Source: Actinomadura physcomitrii (GTDB lineage Bacteria > Actinomycetota > Actinomycetes > Streptosporangiales > Streptosporangiaceae). From it: a DNA stretch of 64,000 bases. Made by a program: the position numbers and the translations under genes. Below, piece after piece: positions 8,010 to 17,348 of this stretch (positions within the stretch are counted from its first letter, which is position 1; each line of letters starts with the position of its first letter). The stretch lies in NCBI RefSeq assembly GCF_008923205.2, contig NZ_WBMS02000022.1, positions 83,595 to 147,594 on the forward strand, given 5' to 3'. Below the pieces are notes generated by a model that did no database searches, was not told the origin of the DNA, and saw only the letters and a list, made by a program, of their open reading frames with translations.

Positions 8010-9674
8010 TCAGTCGCGGGTGAGCTTGCGGTGCGTCACCCGGTGCGGGCGGGCGGCGTCGGCGCCCAGCCGCTCGATCTTGTTCTTCTCGTAGTCGGCG
8101 AAGTTGCCCTCGAACCAGAACCAGTTCGAGCCCTCCTCCCACGCCAGGATGTGCGTGGCGATGCGGTCCAGGAACCACCGGTCGTGCGAGGTGATCACGG
8201 CGCAGCCGGGGAACTCCAGCAGCGCGTTCTCCAGGCTGGACAGCGTCTCGGTGTCCAGGTCGTTGGTCGGCTCATCCAGCAGCAGCACGTTGCCGCCGAG
8301 CTTCAGGGTCAGCGCCAGGTTCAGCCGGTTGCGCTCACCGCCCGACAGCACCCCGGACGGCTTCTGCTGGTCGGGCCCCTTGAACCCGAACGCCGCCACG
8401 TACGCGCGGGACGGCATCTCGACCTGCCCGACGTTGATGTGGTCCAGGCCGTCGGAGACCACCTGCCACACCGTCTTCTTCGGGTCGATGCCGCCGCGCC
8501 CCTGGTCGACGTAGGACACCTTCACGGTCTCGCCGAGCCGCAGCTCACCGGAGTCCGGCTGCTCCTCGCCGACGATCATCCGGAACAGCGTGGTCTTGCC
8601 GACGCCGTTCGGGCCGATGACGCCGACGATGCCGTTCGGCGGCAGGTTGAACGACAGGTCCTCCATCAGGGACCGGTCGCCGAACCCCTTGCCCAGCTTG
8701 TCCGCGACGATCACCGTGTTGCCGAGGCGCGGACCCGGCGGGATCTGGATCTCCTCGAAGTCCAGCTTGCGGGTCTTGGCCGCCTCCGCCGCCATCTCCT
8801 CGTAGCGCTCCAGGCGCGCCTTGCTCTTCGTCTGCCGCGCCTTCGGGTTCGAGCGGACCCACTCCAGCTCTTCCTGCAGGCGCTTCTTGCGCTTGGCGTC
8901 CTTGTTGCCCTCGACCTTCAGCCGGTCGGCCTTCTTCTCCAGGTACGTGGAGTAGTTGCCCTCGTAGGGGTAGCAGCGGCCGCGGTCCAGCTCCAGGATC
9001 CACGTCGCCACGTTGTCCAGGAAGTACCGGTCGTGGGTGACGGCCAGGACGGTGCCCTCGTACTTGGCGAGGAACTGCTCCAGCCACTGCACGCTCTCGG
9101 CGTCCAGGTGGTTGGTGGGCTCGTCCAGCAGCAGCAGGTCGGGCGCCTCCAGCAGCAGCTTGCACAGCGCCACCCGCCGCCGCTCACCGCCCGACAGCTT
9201 CGACACGTCGGCGTCGCCGGGCGGGCAGCGCAGCGCGTCCATCGCCTGGTCGAGCTGGCTGTCGAGGTCCCAGGCGTTGCGATGGTCGAGCTGCTCCTGC
9301 AGCTTGCCCATCTCCTCCATGAGCTCGTCGGAGTAGTCCGTCGCCATCTTCTCGGCGATCTCGTTGAACCGGTCGAGCATCGCCTTGGTCTCGGCGACGC
9401 CCTCCTGCACGTTCCCGAGGACGGTCTTCTCCTCGTTCAGCGGGGGCTCCTGCTGGAGCATGCCGACGGTGAACCCCGGCATCAGGCGCGCGTCGCCGTT
9501 GGACGGCTGTTCCAGACCGGCCATCATGCGCAGCAGCGTCGACTTACCGGTGCCGTTCGGCCCGAGAACGCCGATCTTGGCGCCCGGAAGAAAAGACAGG
9601 GTGACGTCGTCCAGGACGACCTTGTCGCCATGTGCCTTGCGCACTCGCTGCATCGTGTAGATGTACTCGGCCAT
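8010..9674 (-). CDS. ettA: Energy-dependent translational throttle protein EttA (ABC-F)
   Basis: A 554-residue soluble ABC-F ATPase with two nucleotide-binding domains and no membrane segment. Walker A motifs are GPNGTGKS (residues 38-45) and GPNGVGKT in the second half; each domain carries an LSGGER signature, and the arm/linker region between them is Lys/Arg-rich. The C-terminus ends HRVTHRKLTRD as in EttA. EttA binds the ribosomal E site and gates entry into elongation according to ATP/ADP. Its length and both signatures fit EttA better than the antibiotic-resistance ABC-F proteins. Confidence 0.95.
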   Translation of the reverse strand: MAEYIYTMQRVRKAHGDKVVLDDVTLSFLPGAKIGVLGPNGTGKSTLLRMMAGLEQPSNGDARLMPGFTVGMLQQEPPLNEEKTVLGNVQEGVAETKAMLDRFNEIAEKMATDYSDELMEEMGKLQEQLDHRNAWDLDSQLDQAMDALRCPPGDADVSKLSGGERRRVALCKLLLEAPDLLLLDEPTNHLDAESVQWLEQFLAKYEGTVLAVTHDRYFLDNVATWILELDRGRCYPYEGNYSTYLEKKADRLKVEGNKDAKRKKRLQEELEWVRSNPKARQTKSKARLERYEEMAAEAAKTRKLDFEEIQIPPGPRLGNTVIVADKLGKGFGDRSLMEDLSFNLPPNGIVGVIGPNGVGKTTLFRMIVGEEQPDSGELRLGETVKVSYVDQGRGGIDPKKTVWQVVSDGLDHINVGQVEMPSRAYVAAFGFKGPDQQKPSGVLSGGERNRLNLALTLKLGGNVLLLDEPTNDLDTETLSSLENALLEFPGCAVITSHDRWFLDRIATHILAWEEGSNWFWFEGNFADYEKNKIERLGADAARPHRVTHRKLTRD

Positions 9675-9818
9675 GTTTCAAGACTAGGGGGTCGCCACCA
9701 CCATTTCGTCGCCCTCCACCCCACGCCGACCCGAAGATCCCCGGCGGGGAGACCCCTGGGCCGGGCGGGTGACCCGCGGGCCCTGCGGGCACGGCCCTCG
9801 GCACCGGCAGGCGCAGAC

Positions 9819-9861
9819 CTCACCACCGGCGGTCGCAGGACTCACCACCGGCGGTCGCAGG
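9819..9861. repeat. Short tandem repeat, two copies
   Basis: CTCACCACCGGCGGTCGCAGG occurs at 9819-9839 and again at 9841-9861, a 22-base period in the non-coding gap between ettA and the GGDEF gene. A looser related word (GGCAGGCGCAGAC) precedes it. No function is apparent. Confidence 0.8.
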
Positions 9862-9904
9862 CCTCGGCGCTGCGGAGGAGCGGGCCTTGGCGCCGCGGAG
9901 GGGA

Positions 9905-11194
9905 TCAGGCTTCGCCGGGGCGGGGGGTGTCCACGGCGGGGAGGCAGACGCGGTCGCGGCCGGACTCCTTCGCGCGGTAGAGGGCGAGGTCGGCCGCCGC
10001 CAGCAGCTCGATGAGGTCCTCCCCGTGGGTGCGGAACAGCGCGACGCCGACCGAGACCGTGACCGTGACCGTGCCCTCCTCCGCGGGGACGGCGAGCCGG
10101 CGGACGCGGCCGCGCAGGCGTTCGGCGACCCGGCAGGCCTCGACCGTGTCGGCGCCCGGCAGCAGGACCACGAACTCCTCGCCGCCGAACCGGCCCACGA
10201 CGTCGTAGTCGCGCAGCTGGTGGCAGAGGGTGCTGGCGACGCCGACGAGTACCTGGTCGCCGATCAGGTGGCCGTGGGTGTCGTTCACCCGCTTGAAATG
10301 GTCGATGTCGATCAGCAGCAGCGCCAGCGCGTCGTGCGTGCGCTGGGCCCGGGACAGCTCGGTGTCGGCCTCCCGCTGCCAGGCCGCCGCGTTCAGCAGC
10401 CCGGTCTTGGCGTCGGTGCGCGCGGCGGCCTGCAGCTGCTGGTGCATCAGGCTGCGCTGCAGCAGCATCACCGGCGGCAGCGCCAGCAGCAGCAGCCCGA
10501 GCGTCAGCGCGCTCGTGATCGCGACGAGGATGCCGACGCACAGCTCCACCACGTCCAGCAGCAGGATCTCGCGCGTCCAGAGGACGTCGCGCCAGCGGCT
10601 CTCGGGGTTGGCGGCGTGCGCGGCCACCGCGACCAGGGCCGTGTTGACGATGGTGAACAGCGCCGCGCAGCCCACCGCCGCCGGGATGCCGGGATACGCC
10701 TGCACCACCCAGTGCGGCGCGCCCTCCAGCGGCTCTGGAACGACCCAGTGGAACACCAGCGAGGCGCATGCCCCGGCGATGCCGTGGGCCGAAGCGACCA
10801 GACCTCTCCTGTAGACGAGGGTCCGGCGCACCCGGAACTGCAGGAGCGCCTGCATCGGTATCGGGATCAGCAGCGCGTACAGCGGCGGCAGCAGCAGTGC
10901 GACGGGCAGCCACCAGGCCGACAGGAGGTCGCGGGCCACCCCGGCCGGCATGCCGAGGCGGCGGCACCCCTCGATGCAGACCGCTCCGCACGCCAGCAGC
11001 GCCGCGAAGGCCGCCGCGTCGTGGAGCCGGAAGGGCGTGCGGAACAGCAGGGCGACGATCAGCCCCAGATGGACGGCGACGACCGCCGGCACATAGACCA
11101 CGAGCAGGGACGGGCGCCCCAGAAGCGATCGGCGGCGGGGCACGCGGGTGAGTTCCCCGCCCCGGTCCTCGGCGGACGACTGCACTGCCGTCAT
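9905..11194 (-). CDS. Membrane-anchored diguanylate cyclase (GGDEF)
   Basis: A protein of up to 429 residues. The N-terminal 250 residues hold six to eight hydrophobic segments (a MASE-like sensor region); the C-terminal 165 residues form a GGDEF domain. The catalytic loop is intact (RFGGEEF), the Mg-binding IDIDHFKRVND is present, and no EAL domain follows, so it should make c-di-GMP from two GTP. No RxxD inhibitory site is obvious just before the GGEEF. The start is uncertain: ATG 11194 has GGAAGG directly against it, and GTG 11185 gives better spacing. c-di-GMP controls development through BldD in related actinomycetes (family knowledge). Confidence 0.9.
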   Translation of the reverse strand: MTAVQSSAEDRGGELTRVPRRRSLLGRPSLLVVYVPAVVAVHLGLIVALLFRTPFRLHDAAAFAALLACGAVCIEGCRRLGMPAGVARDLLSAWWLPVALLLPPLYALLIPIPMQALLQFRVRRTLVYRRGLVASAHGIAGACASLVFHWVVPEPLEGAPHWVVQAYPGIPAAVGCAALFTIVNTALVAVAAHAANPESRWRDVLWTREILLLDVVELCVGILVAITSALTLGLLLLALPPVMLLQRSLMHQQLQAAARTDAKTGLLNAAAWQREADTELSRAQRTHDALALLLIDIDHFKRVNDTHGHLIGDQVLVGVASTLCHQLRDYDVVGRFGGEEFVVLLPGADTVEACRVAERLRGRVRRLAVPAEEGTVTVTVSVGVALFRTHGEDLIELLAAADLALYRAKESGRDRVCLPAVDTPRPGEA

Positions 11195-11688
11195 CCTTCC
11201 CCCTTACACGCATCACGTTGTGTAACACGATAGTTGCAACGTGTGCGGAACGGGCGGGAAACAGGTACCTTCGGTAGGGCACATGCTGGTGACCGTTCTG
11301 GGCACCATGCATAGGAGGCCGCGGATCCGCGGACCTCGGCACATCCTGAGGGGGGCAACACCATGCGCGGCGTTTCCTGGATCTAGGCGGGCCGCAGGAC
11401 CCCGACGGCGCGGGGGCGAAGACCGGCAGCGATCGATCTGCCGGCCGCGCCCCCGTCCGCTCAAGGCCCGACCTCCCCATCCGGACGCCCCGGCGCCCGT
11501 CGTGGACCTGTGCACACCACCCCTCACTCACCGCACGGCCCCGGTGACTCTTCGAACCCTCGCCCGCACAGCACTCTTCCTTCCGTCTCCCGGCGGCTTC
11601 CTCTCACCACGCCCCCTTCGCCCCCTCCACCCCAGCCCTCAAGGCCCGTCCCGCGCCTGCGCTCGCCCCCGCCCGCCGGGGCTCGAAG
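11195..11688. other. Gene-free stretch upstream of the GGDEF gene
   Basis: About 490 bases with no convincing gene. It contains a 14-base palindrome CCGCGGATCCGCGG at 11319-11332 and, just after it, a well-placed GAGGGGGG followed by ATG and a seven-codon frame MRGVSWI ending in TAG (11363-11386, plus strand). The right part is C-rich low-complexity sequence. AT-richer bases at 11210-11240 may hold the GGDEF promoter. Confidence 0.4.
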
Positions 11689-12162
11689 TCAGGCGGCTTG
11701 AGTGGCGGGTTCGGCTTCGGTGTCGGGCGGGGCGGTCAGGGCCCACTGGTCGGCGGCGTCGCGTGCGGCCTGGCGGTCCTCGTCGGTGAGGGCGCCGCCG
11801 CGCTGGACGGGGCGGAAGTCGGCCGTGCCCCGGCTCAGGTCGTGGCCGACGGTGCTGGCCTCGACCTCGGCGGAGAACCGCCACTGGCCGTCGCGCTCGT
11901 ACTGCCGGACCCGGAGCCGGCCGGTGACCAGGACGGGCGTGCCGCGGCGGAAGTCCGAGGCGTTGACGTTGTCGGCGAGGCCGCGCCAGCAGTTGACGGT
12001 CAGGAACATGGTGTCGAGGTCCTGCCAGGAGCCGGTCTCGCGGTCGTAGCGGCGGGGCGTGCAGCCGACCCGCAGGGACAGGAACGGCGTGCCGTTGCCG
12101 GTGACGATGTAGTAGGGCTCGGCGGCGGTCCAGCCGATGACGGTGACGTGCGCTTCGTTCAC
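11689..12162 (-). CDS. ssbB: Single-stranded DNA-binding protein, SsbB-like (no acidic tail)
   Basis: A 157-residue OB-fold protein beginning MNEAHVTVIGWTAAEP. It starts at a GTG with GGAGGA five bases upstream. The OB-fold core (FLTVNCWRGLADNV, GRLRVRQY) matches bacterial SSB. It ends in ...EPATQAA and lacks the acidic DDDIPF tip with which the main SSB recruits repair proteins. In Streptomyces the tail-less paralogue SsbB acts in chromosome segregation during sporulation; that role here is inferred from length and tail only. It lies 85 bases downstream of the GTPase operon and may be its last gene. Confidence 0.88.
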   Translation of the reverse strand: MNEAHVTVIGWTAAEPYYIVTGNGTPFLSLRVGCTPRRYDRETGSWQDLDTMFLTVNCWRGLADNVNASDFRRGTPVLVTGRLRVRQYERDGQWRFSAEVEASTVGHDLSRGTADFRPVQRGGALTDEDRQAARDAADQWALTAPPDTEAEPATQAA

Positions 12163-12247
12163 GAGTCCTCCGTTGATTCGTGGCTTGCGGAACCAACGGT
12201 GCCCGAGCCGTCACCGTGCGCGACAGCCCCGTGGAAAATGTGGATAA

Positions 12248-13987
12248 CTACGCGGGCGGGCGGCCGAGGGCGATGTCCACGTCGTGCCGGAAGCCCGCGT
12301 AGACGCGCAGGTCGGCGGCGACGGGCTCGAGGACCTTGTCGCGGGCGACGCGCTCGATGCCCTCGCGCATGTGCTCTTCCATCTTGTCGCCGTGCTTGGC
12401 CGAGGACAGCGCGACGAGGTTGCGGCAGGCGGACGCGGTGAGCCAGCCCATGCCGAGGGTGCAGACGACGAGGACGGCGACGTAGGGGATGAGGCCGGCC
12501 TGGCCGATGAGGCCGCCCGGGTCGTCCCCGCCGATCTCGAGGACGCCGTAGGCGACCAGGACGCCGATCCAGATGACGCTGAGCACCGCGACGAGGACCA
12601 GGAAGTACTGCCAGGTCTTGATCAGCCACCACCAGCGCGGCACCTGGTTGAAGGTGGGCAGCGCCTCCTTGAGGGACTCGCCGAGCGCCTCGGGGATCTC
12701 GGTGGCGTGCGAGCGGGCGGCGGCGCGCACGGAGCGGGCCCAGTGGACGGGCAGTTCGCCGGTGATGCCGTCGGTGACGCCGGCGAGGGCGTTGTCCACG
12801 TCGCCCTGCTGGGCGCCGATGGGGCCGGTGAAGGCGTTGCGGAGCTCCTCGCGCAGCTCGGTGAGGCGCATCCGGCGCAGCGGGTCGGAGCGGAGCCGGG
12901 TGATCAGGGCGCTGACGGGCCAGCCGACGAAGTCGGCGGCGCGCAGCTCGTAGGCGCTCTCCATGGCCTCGGCGACGGCGGGCGCGCCGGCGGCGTCGCT
13001 GAGGGCCTGGACGAGCTCGGTGCGTCGGCCCTCGTCGACGGCGGCGGGGGGCTCGGCGGTGAAGCGGTGCTCGGCGAAGCGCTCGGCGACCCGGTCGACG
13101 TCGGCGGCGAGGCGCTCGCTGCGGGCGCGGCGGGCGGCGACGGTGTCGACGAGGACGTCGCGGAAGCCGTGCACGCCGTCCTCGGCGACGGCGGAGGTGG
13201 TGATGATGCGCGGCTGGGCGAGCCCTTCGGCCTCCAGGAGGCGGCGCAGGTCGGCGACGCAGTCGTCGATCTCGTCGGGGGCGAGCCGGTCGACCTGGTT
13301 GAGGACGATCAGGGTGACGCCGGCGTACCGGGCGAACGGGACGATGTAGTTGCGGTGCAGGGCGGCGTCGGCGTACTTCTGCGGGTCGACGACCCAGACG
13401 AGCAGGTCGGCGATCGCGACGAACCGGTCGACCTCGGCGCGGTGCATGGCCTGGACGGAGTCGTGGTCGGGCAGGTCGAGCAGGACGAGGCCCTGCAGGG
13501 AGCTGTCGGCGCGTTCCAGGTCGAGGGCGCTGGCGCGGGCGTAGCGGTGCCGCTTGTCGACGTCGAGCCAGTCCAGCAGGGGGCCGGCGCCGTCGAGGCC
13601 CCAGACGCAGGCGTGCGCCTTGGAGGTCATGGGGCGGCGCATGCCGGTGGGTGAGAGCTCCAGCCCGCAGATGGCGTTGAACAGGGAGGACTTGCCGCTG
13701 CCGGTGCCGCCGGCGAGGGTGACGACGGTGTGCTCGCCGGACAGCCGCAGCCGCTGGCCGGCCCGGTCGAGCAGCGCGTCGGCGTCCTCGAGGAGGGGGC
13801 GGTCCAGCCGTCCGGCGCCGGCCTGGACGAGGCGGTCCAGGCCGTTGAGCCGGTCGGTCAGGGTGGGGGCGGCGGGCTCGGCGCGTCCGGCGGGCACCGC
13901 CGGGTGCGCGCCGGGGACGTCCGTGCCGGGGACCGGGATGCCGCCGGGGCTCGTCGGCGAGCCGGCGGGCAGGGCCGAGGTGGTCAT
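12248..13987 (-). CDS. Membrane-associated dynamin/Era-like GTPase, second of a pair
   Basis: A 579-residue GTPase. The P-loop is GGTGSGKSS near residue 92, switch/G3 is DLPDHDS and G4 is NQVD, so all guanine-binding motifs are intact. Near the C-terminus two hydrophobic helices (FLVLVAVLSVIWIGVLV and IPYVAVLVVCTLGMGWL) are followed by an amphipathic tail, a layout shared with bacterial dynamin-like/YfjP proteins. Its ATG overlaps the TGA of the upstream GTPase by four bases (ATGA), so the two are translationally coupled and may form a heteromer. Physiological role unknown. Confidence 0.8.
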   Translation of the reverse strand: MTTSALPAGSPTSPGGIPVPGTDVPGAHPAVPAGRAEPAAPTLTDRLNGLDRLVQAGAGRLDRPLLEDADALLDRAGQRLRLSGEHTVVTLAGGTGSGKSSLFNAICGLELSPTGMRRPMTSKAHACVWGLDGAGPLLDWLDVDKRHRYARASALDLERADSSLQGLVLLDLPDHDSVQAMHRAEVDRFVAIADLLVWVVDPQKYADAALHRNYIVPFARYAGVTLIVLNQVDRLAPDEIDDCVADLRRLLEAEGLAQPRIITTSAVAEDGVHGFRDVLVDTVAARRARSERLAADVDRVAERFAEHRFTAEPPAAVDEGRRTELVQALSDAAGAPAVAEAMESAYELRAADFVGWPVSALITRLRSDPLRRMRLTELREELRNAFTGPIGAQQGDVDNALAGVTDGITGELPVHWARSVRAAARSHATEIPEALGESLKEALPTFNQVPRWWWLIKTWQYFLVLVAVLSVIWIGVLVAYGVLEIGGDDPGGLIGQAGLIPYVAVLVVCTLGMGWLTASACRNLVALSSAKHGDKMEEHMREGIERVARDKVLEPVAADLRVYAGFRHDVDIALGRPPA

Positions 13988-16002
13988 CGGGCGACCTCGA
14001 GGTTGTAGGTGGCCTGGTACAGCTGGACGGGGACGGTCTCGTCGGGCAGGCCGGCGCCGTCGAGCACCTGCCCGAACCGGATGGCCTCCTCGTCGAACAG
14101 CATGCCGATGCGGCTGCGCAGGTCGGCGCGGGCCTTGGCGCCCATGCCGCGCAGCGACTCGGCGCCGAACAGCGCCTTGAGCAGCCGCTGCGGGACGGCG
14201 CTGTTGCCGCCCTCGACGGCGACGTCGGAGGTGCCGTAGCCGAGCAGGCCGATCATCAGGACGAGGGAGACCGCCTCGGTGTCGAACGAGACGAGCTTGG
14301 CGACCGAGCGCTTGGTCACGCCCTCGGTGCGGATCAGCTCCTGGACGTGGTCCTGCCAGGAGCTGACGGCGCGGGTGACGCGGCGCGACAGCTCCGGCGA
14401 GACGTGCCCGATCTCGTCGCCGCGCCCGGCGAGGACGGTGCCGCCGGCGGGGTGGTCGCGCCAGCGGGCGACGACCTGCTCGGCGCCGTGCTCGGCGGAC
14501 GACATGATCAGCGATTCGAGGCCGCTGCGCAGCGCGGCCTTGAGCGCGCGCACACGGGCGGGGCTGCGGCGGCGCCGGCTGGAGCCCCGGCCGCGGCGCG
14601 CGCGCTGGACGTGCAGGGCGCGCAGCAGGTCGCCGGTGCCGGCGAAGTCCTGCCAGCGGGCGAGGACCTCGCCGCGCAGCAGGGAGCCGTTGCGGGTGGC
14701 CTCGTCGAGTTCGGCGAGGGCGGTGCCGTAGGCGGCCTCGACCTGCTGGGCGAGTTCGGCGCGCTGCTCGACCTGCGCCTCGACCTGGCGGGCCAGCTCG
14801 GGGACGCGGGTGCGGAAGCTGTCGAGGACGGCGGCGAGGGTGTCGCTGATGACGATCTCGCGGTCCTCGACGTCCTCGGCGACGCCGGTGAGCCAGGCGC
14901 GGATGTCCTCGACGGTCTCCTCGGGGAGCCGGCTCTCCTCGATCCGGGTCTCGGGGATCGTGAAGCGGCGGGCGTCGCCGACCTCGTGCTCGTCGAGCAT
15001 CCGGCCGAAGTGCTCGACGACGTCGGAGCTGGCCTGCCCGACCGATCCGGCGCGCCCGCCGGGGCCGTCGCCCTGCGGGACGCGGGAGAGCACGACGCCG
15101 ATGGTGGCGCCGTTCTCCTTGGCGCGCTGGAGCATCTGCCACACCTGCGCGTCGGCGTAGCGGGCGGCGGTGGTGACGCACAGCCACAGGTCGGCGGCCG
15201 CCATCAGCTTGGTGGCGAACTCGTAGTGGTCCTCGAAGACGGAGTCGAAGTCGGGGCTGTCGAGCAGCGCCAGGCCGGGCGGGAGCGCCTCGCTGGCGAT
15301 GATGACCAGCTGGTCGCCGGCGATGGCGTCGGGCGCGGGGCCGCGGACGCGTCCCATGCCGGGCAGCATCGGCCCCTCCATGAACCACTGCACGTGGTCG
15401 GGGTGGCAGACGAGGATCGGGCTGCTGGTGGTGGGGCGGAGCACGCCGGTGGCGCTCACCCGGGCCCCGACGAGCGTGTTGACCAGCGTGGACTTGCCCG
15501 CGCCGGTCGACCCGCCGAGCACCACCAGCATCGGCGCGCCGGCCGCCTGCAGGCGGGGCAGGACGTAGTCGTCGAGCTGGTTGCGCAGCTCGTCGCGGGC
15601 CTCGCGGGCCTCCTCGACCCCGGGGACGTCCAGCAGGAAGTCGAAGGCGCCGAGCTGCTCGCGGAGCGCGGTCAGCGCCCTGACCAGCTCGCCCTGCCGC
15701 ACCGTCGCGCCGCCCCACGGCGCGGGCCGGGGCCGGGCCGTACCGCCTCCGCGCGCTCTGCCGCCCGGCGCCTTGCGCTCGGCCGTATCGCCGCCCGGCG
15801 CCTTGCCGCCGCCTTCCGGCGCCTCGTCGGCGCCGGGCTCCGGCTTCTCGCCGGCGCCGGACGCGGGCTCCTCGGCGGACGCGGGGGTGTCCGGCTCTTC
15901 GGGCATGGCGCTCCCGGACGCGGGCTTCACGGGGTCGTCGCCTCCGCGTCCGGTGCCCGCCTCCTCGTCGTGGACCGCGCTTCGCTCTGCGGGGGGTGTC
16001 AC
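13984..16002 (-). CDS. Dynamin-like GTPase, first of a pair
   Basis: A 672-residue protein from a GTG start that overlaps the TGA of cysG (GTGA). The first 95 residues are Pro/Glu/Gly/Ala-rich and probably disordered. The GTPase core has P-loop GGSTGAGKST (about residue 162), the G3 segment LLDSPDFDS and a long helical, coiled-coil-like second half (QVEAQVEQRAELAQQVEAAY). There is a short hydrophobic segment near LVLMIGLLGYG. The pair resembles bacterial dynamins that remodel membranes, but no cellular role can be read from sequence. Coupling to cysG is by overlap; a functional link with tetrapyrrole synthesis is not implied. Confidence 0.8.
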   Translation of the reverse strand: MTPPAERSAVHDEEAGTGRGGDDPVKPASGSAMPEEPDTPASAEEPASGAGEKPEPGADEAPEGGGKAPGGDTAERKAPGGRARGGGTARPRPAPWGGATVRQGELVRALTALREQLGAFDFLLDVPGVEEAREARDELRNQLDDYVLPRLQAAGAPMLVVLGGSTGAGKSTLVNTLVGARVSATGVLRPTTSSPILVCHPDHVQWFMEGPMLPGMGRVRGPAPDAIAGDQLVIIASEALPPGLALLDSPDFDSVFEDHYEFATKLMAAADLWLCVTTAARYADAQVWQMLQRAKENGATIGVVLSRVPQGDGPGGRAGSVGQASSDVVEHFGRMLDEHEVGDARRFTIPETRIEESRLPEETVEDIRAWLTGVAEDVEDREIVISDTLAAVLDSFRTRVPELARQVEAQVEQRAELAQQVEAAYGTALAELDEATRNGSLLRGEVLARWQDFAGTGDLLRALHVQRARRGRGSSRRRRSPARVRALKAALRSGLESLIMSSAEHGAEQVVARWRDHPAGGTVLAGRGDEIGHVSPELSRRVTRAVSSWQDHVQELIRTEGVTKRSVAKLVSFDTEAVSLVLMIGLLGYGTSDVAVEGGNSAVPQRLLKALFGAESLRGMGAKARADLRSRIGMLFDEEAIRFGQVLDGAGLPDETVPVQLYQATYNLEVAR

Positions 16003-17270
16003 GGATCCCGTCCCAAGTCGGCTCGAATCATGTCGATCTCTCGCGCCACGTCGACCACGTCGCCCACGACCACGATCGCCGGGGGCCGGACTCCGCCGGC
16101 GGCCATCTCGTCGGCCACGGTGCCCAGCGTCGCCGTCAGCGTCCGCTGGCCCGGGAGCGTGCCGTCCTGGACGACGGCGACCGGCGTGTCGGACGACCGA
16201 CCATAGCGCACGAGGGCGGGCGCGATGAGGGCCATCCGCTCCACGGCCATCATCAGCACGAGCGTCCCGCGGGCGCGGCCGAGCGCCTCCCAGTCGACGG
16301 TGGACTCGGGGTGCCCCGGCGGGACGTGCGCGGAGACGACGTGGAACTCCTGCGCGACGCCGCGGTGGGTGACCGGGATACCGGCCGCGGACGGCACCGC
16401 GACCGAACTGCTGATCCCGGGGACCACCATGACCGGGACGCCGTTGCGGGCGCAGTGCAGCGCCTCCTCGCCGCCGCGGCCGAAGACGAACGGGTCGCCG
16501 CCCTTCAGCCGGACCACGAACTTCCCCTGCTTGGCGTGCTCGACGAGGTAGCCGTTGATCTTGTCCTGGGTGACCGTCCGGCCGTAGGGGATCTTCGCGG
16601 CGTCGATCACCTCGACGTCGTCGGCCAGCTCGTCCAGCAGCCCGCCGGGGGCGAGCCGGTCGGTGACGACGACGTCGGCCATCGCGAGCAACTGCCGGCC
16701 GCGGACGGTGATCAGGCCCGGGTCGCCGGGGCCGCCGCCGACCAGCGCGACGCCGGACGGCTTGCGCCGCGAGTTCCGGGACTCCAGGGCGCCGTCGCGC
16801 AGCCCGTCCACGACGGCGTCGCGGATGCCGGCGGCGCGGCGCGGGTCGCCGCCGAGCAGCACCCCGACGGTGGCGTCGCCGGCCTGCCCGCTCGCGGGCG
16901 TCCAGGCCGGGGACGACTCGGCGTCGTCGGCGCGCACCGACCAGATCCGGGCGGCCTCCGCGTCGGCGACGACGTCCCCGTTGGTCTTGGCGTCGTCGGT
17001 GACGGCCTGCACCAGCCAGGCGCCGGCGCAGTCGCCGCGCCGGTAGGGGCGCGCGTGCCAGGCGATCCGGCCGGCCTCCGCGAGGCCCTGCAGGGAGGGC
17101 GTCACCTCGGGCGAGACGAGGACGACCTCGGCGCCCGCGTCCAGCAGGGCGGGGACGCGGCGCTGCGCGACCCGGCCGCCGCCGACGACGAGGACGCGTC
17201 GCCCTCGAAGGCGCAGACCTAGCAGGTACGGGGGCACGTGGTGATTCTTTCGGACGCCGGTGACGGACAA
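15999..17270 (-). CDS. cysG: Siroheme synthase-type uroporphyrinogen-III C-methyltransferase
   Basis: A 423-residue two-part protein. Residues 20-150 form the CysG N-domain (NAD-binding RRVLVVGGGRVAQRR), normally precorrin-2 dehydrogenase/ferrochelatase; residues 175-410 form a SUMT domain (LVGGGPGDPGLIT, RLKGGDPFVFGRGGEE). It methylates uroporphyrinogen III at C2 and C7 to precorrin-2, the branch point to siroheme and cobalamin. The N-domain is shorter than E. coli CysG, as usual in actinomycetes, so the ferrochelatase step is uncertain. It sits 78 bases downstream of cobT, so the cobalamin operon may continue into it. Confidence 0.92.
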   Translation of the reverse strand: MSVTGVRKNHHVPPYLLGLRLRGRRVLVVGGGRVAQRRVPALLDAGAEVVLVSPEVTPSLQGLAEAGRIAWHARPYRRGDCAGAWLVQAVTDDAKTNGDVVADAEAARIWSVRADDAESSPAWTPASGQAGDATVGVLLGGDPRRAAGIRDAVVDGLRDGALESRNSRRKPSGVALVGGGPGDPGLITVRGRQLLAMADVVVTDRLAPGGLLDELADDVEVIDAAKIPYGRTVTQDKINGYLVEHAKQGKFVVRLKGGDPFVFGRGGEEALHCARNGVPVMVVPGISSSVAVPSAAGIPVTHRGVAQEFHVVSAHVPPGHPESTVDWEALGRARGTLVLMMAVERMALIAPALVRYGRSSDTPVAVVQDGTLPGQRTLTATLGTVADEMAAGGVRPPAIVVVGDVVDVAREIDMIRADLGRDP

Positions 17271-17348
17271 GTGTCTTTGCGGAACAAAGGTACTCGGGTT
17301 GGGGAGTTCATGGAGAGGGGCTCCGGCCGTTCGATAGCCGAGCGTGAC

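Noticed and set aside
11213..11789. Frames in the gap between the GGDEF and ssb genes
   Set aside because: Pro/Arg-rich, no start signal, no family; treated as non-coding.
12248..15718. Very long leftward open frame of 1156 codons
   Set aside because: Only its last 580 codons are the real GTPase; the rest is an Arg-rich shadow of the upstream GTPase in another frame.
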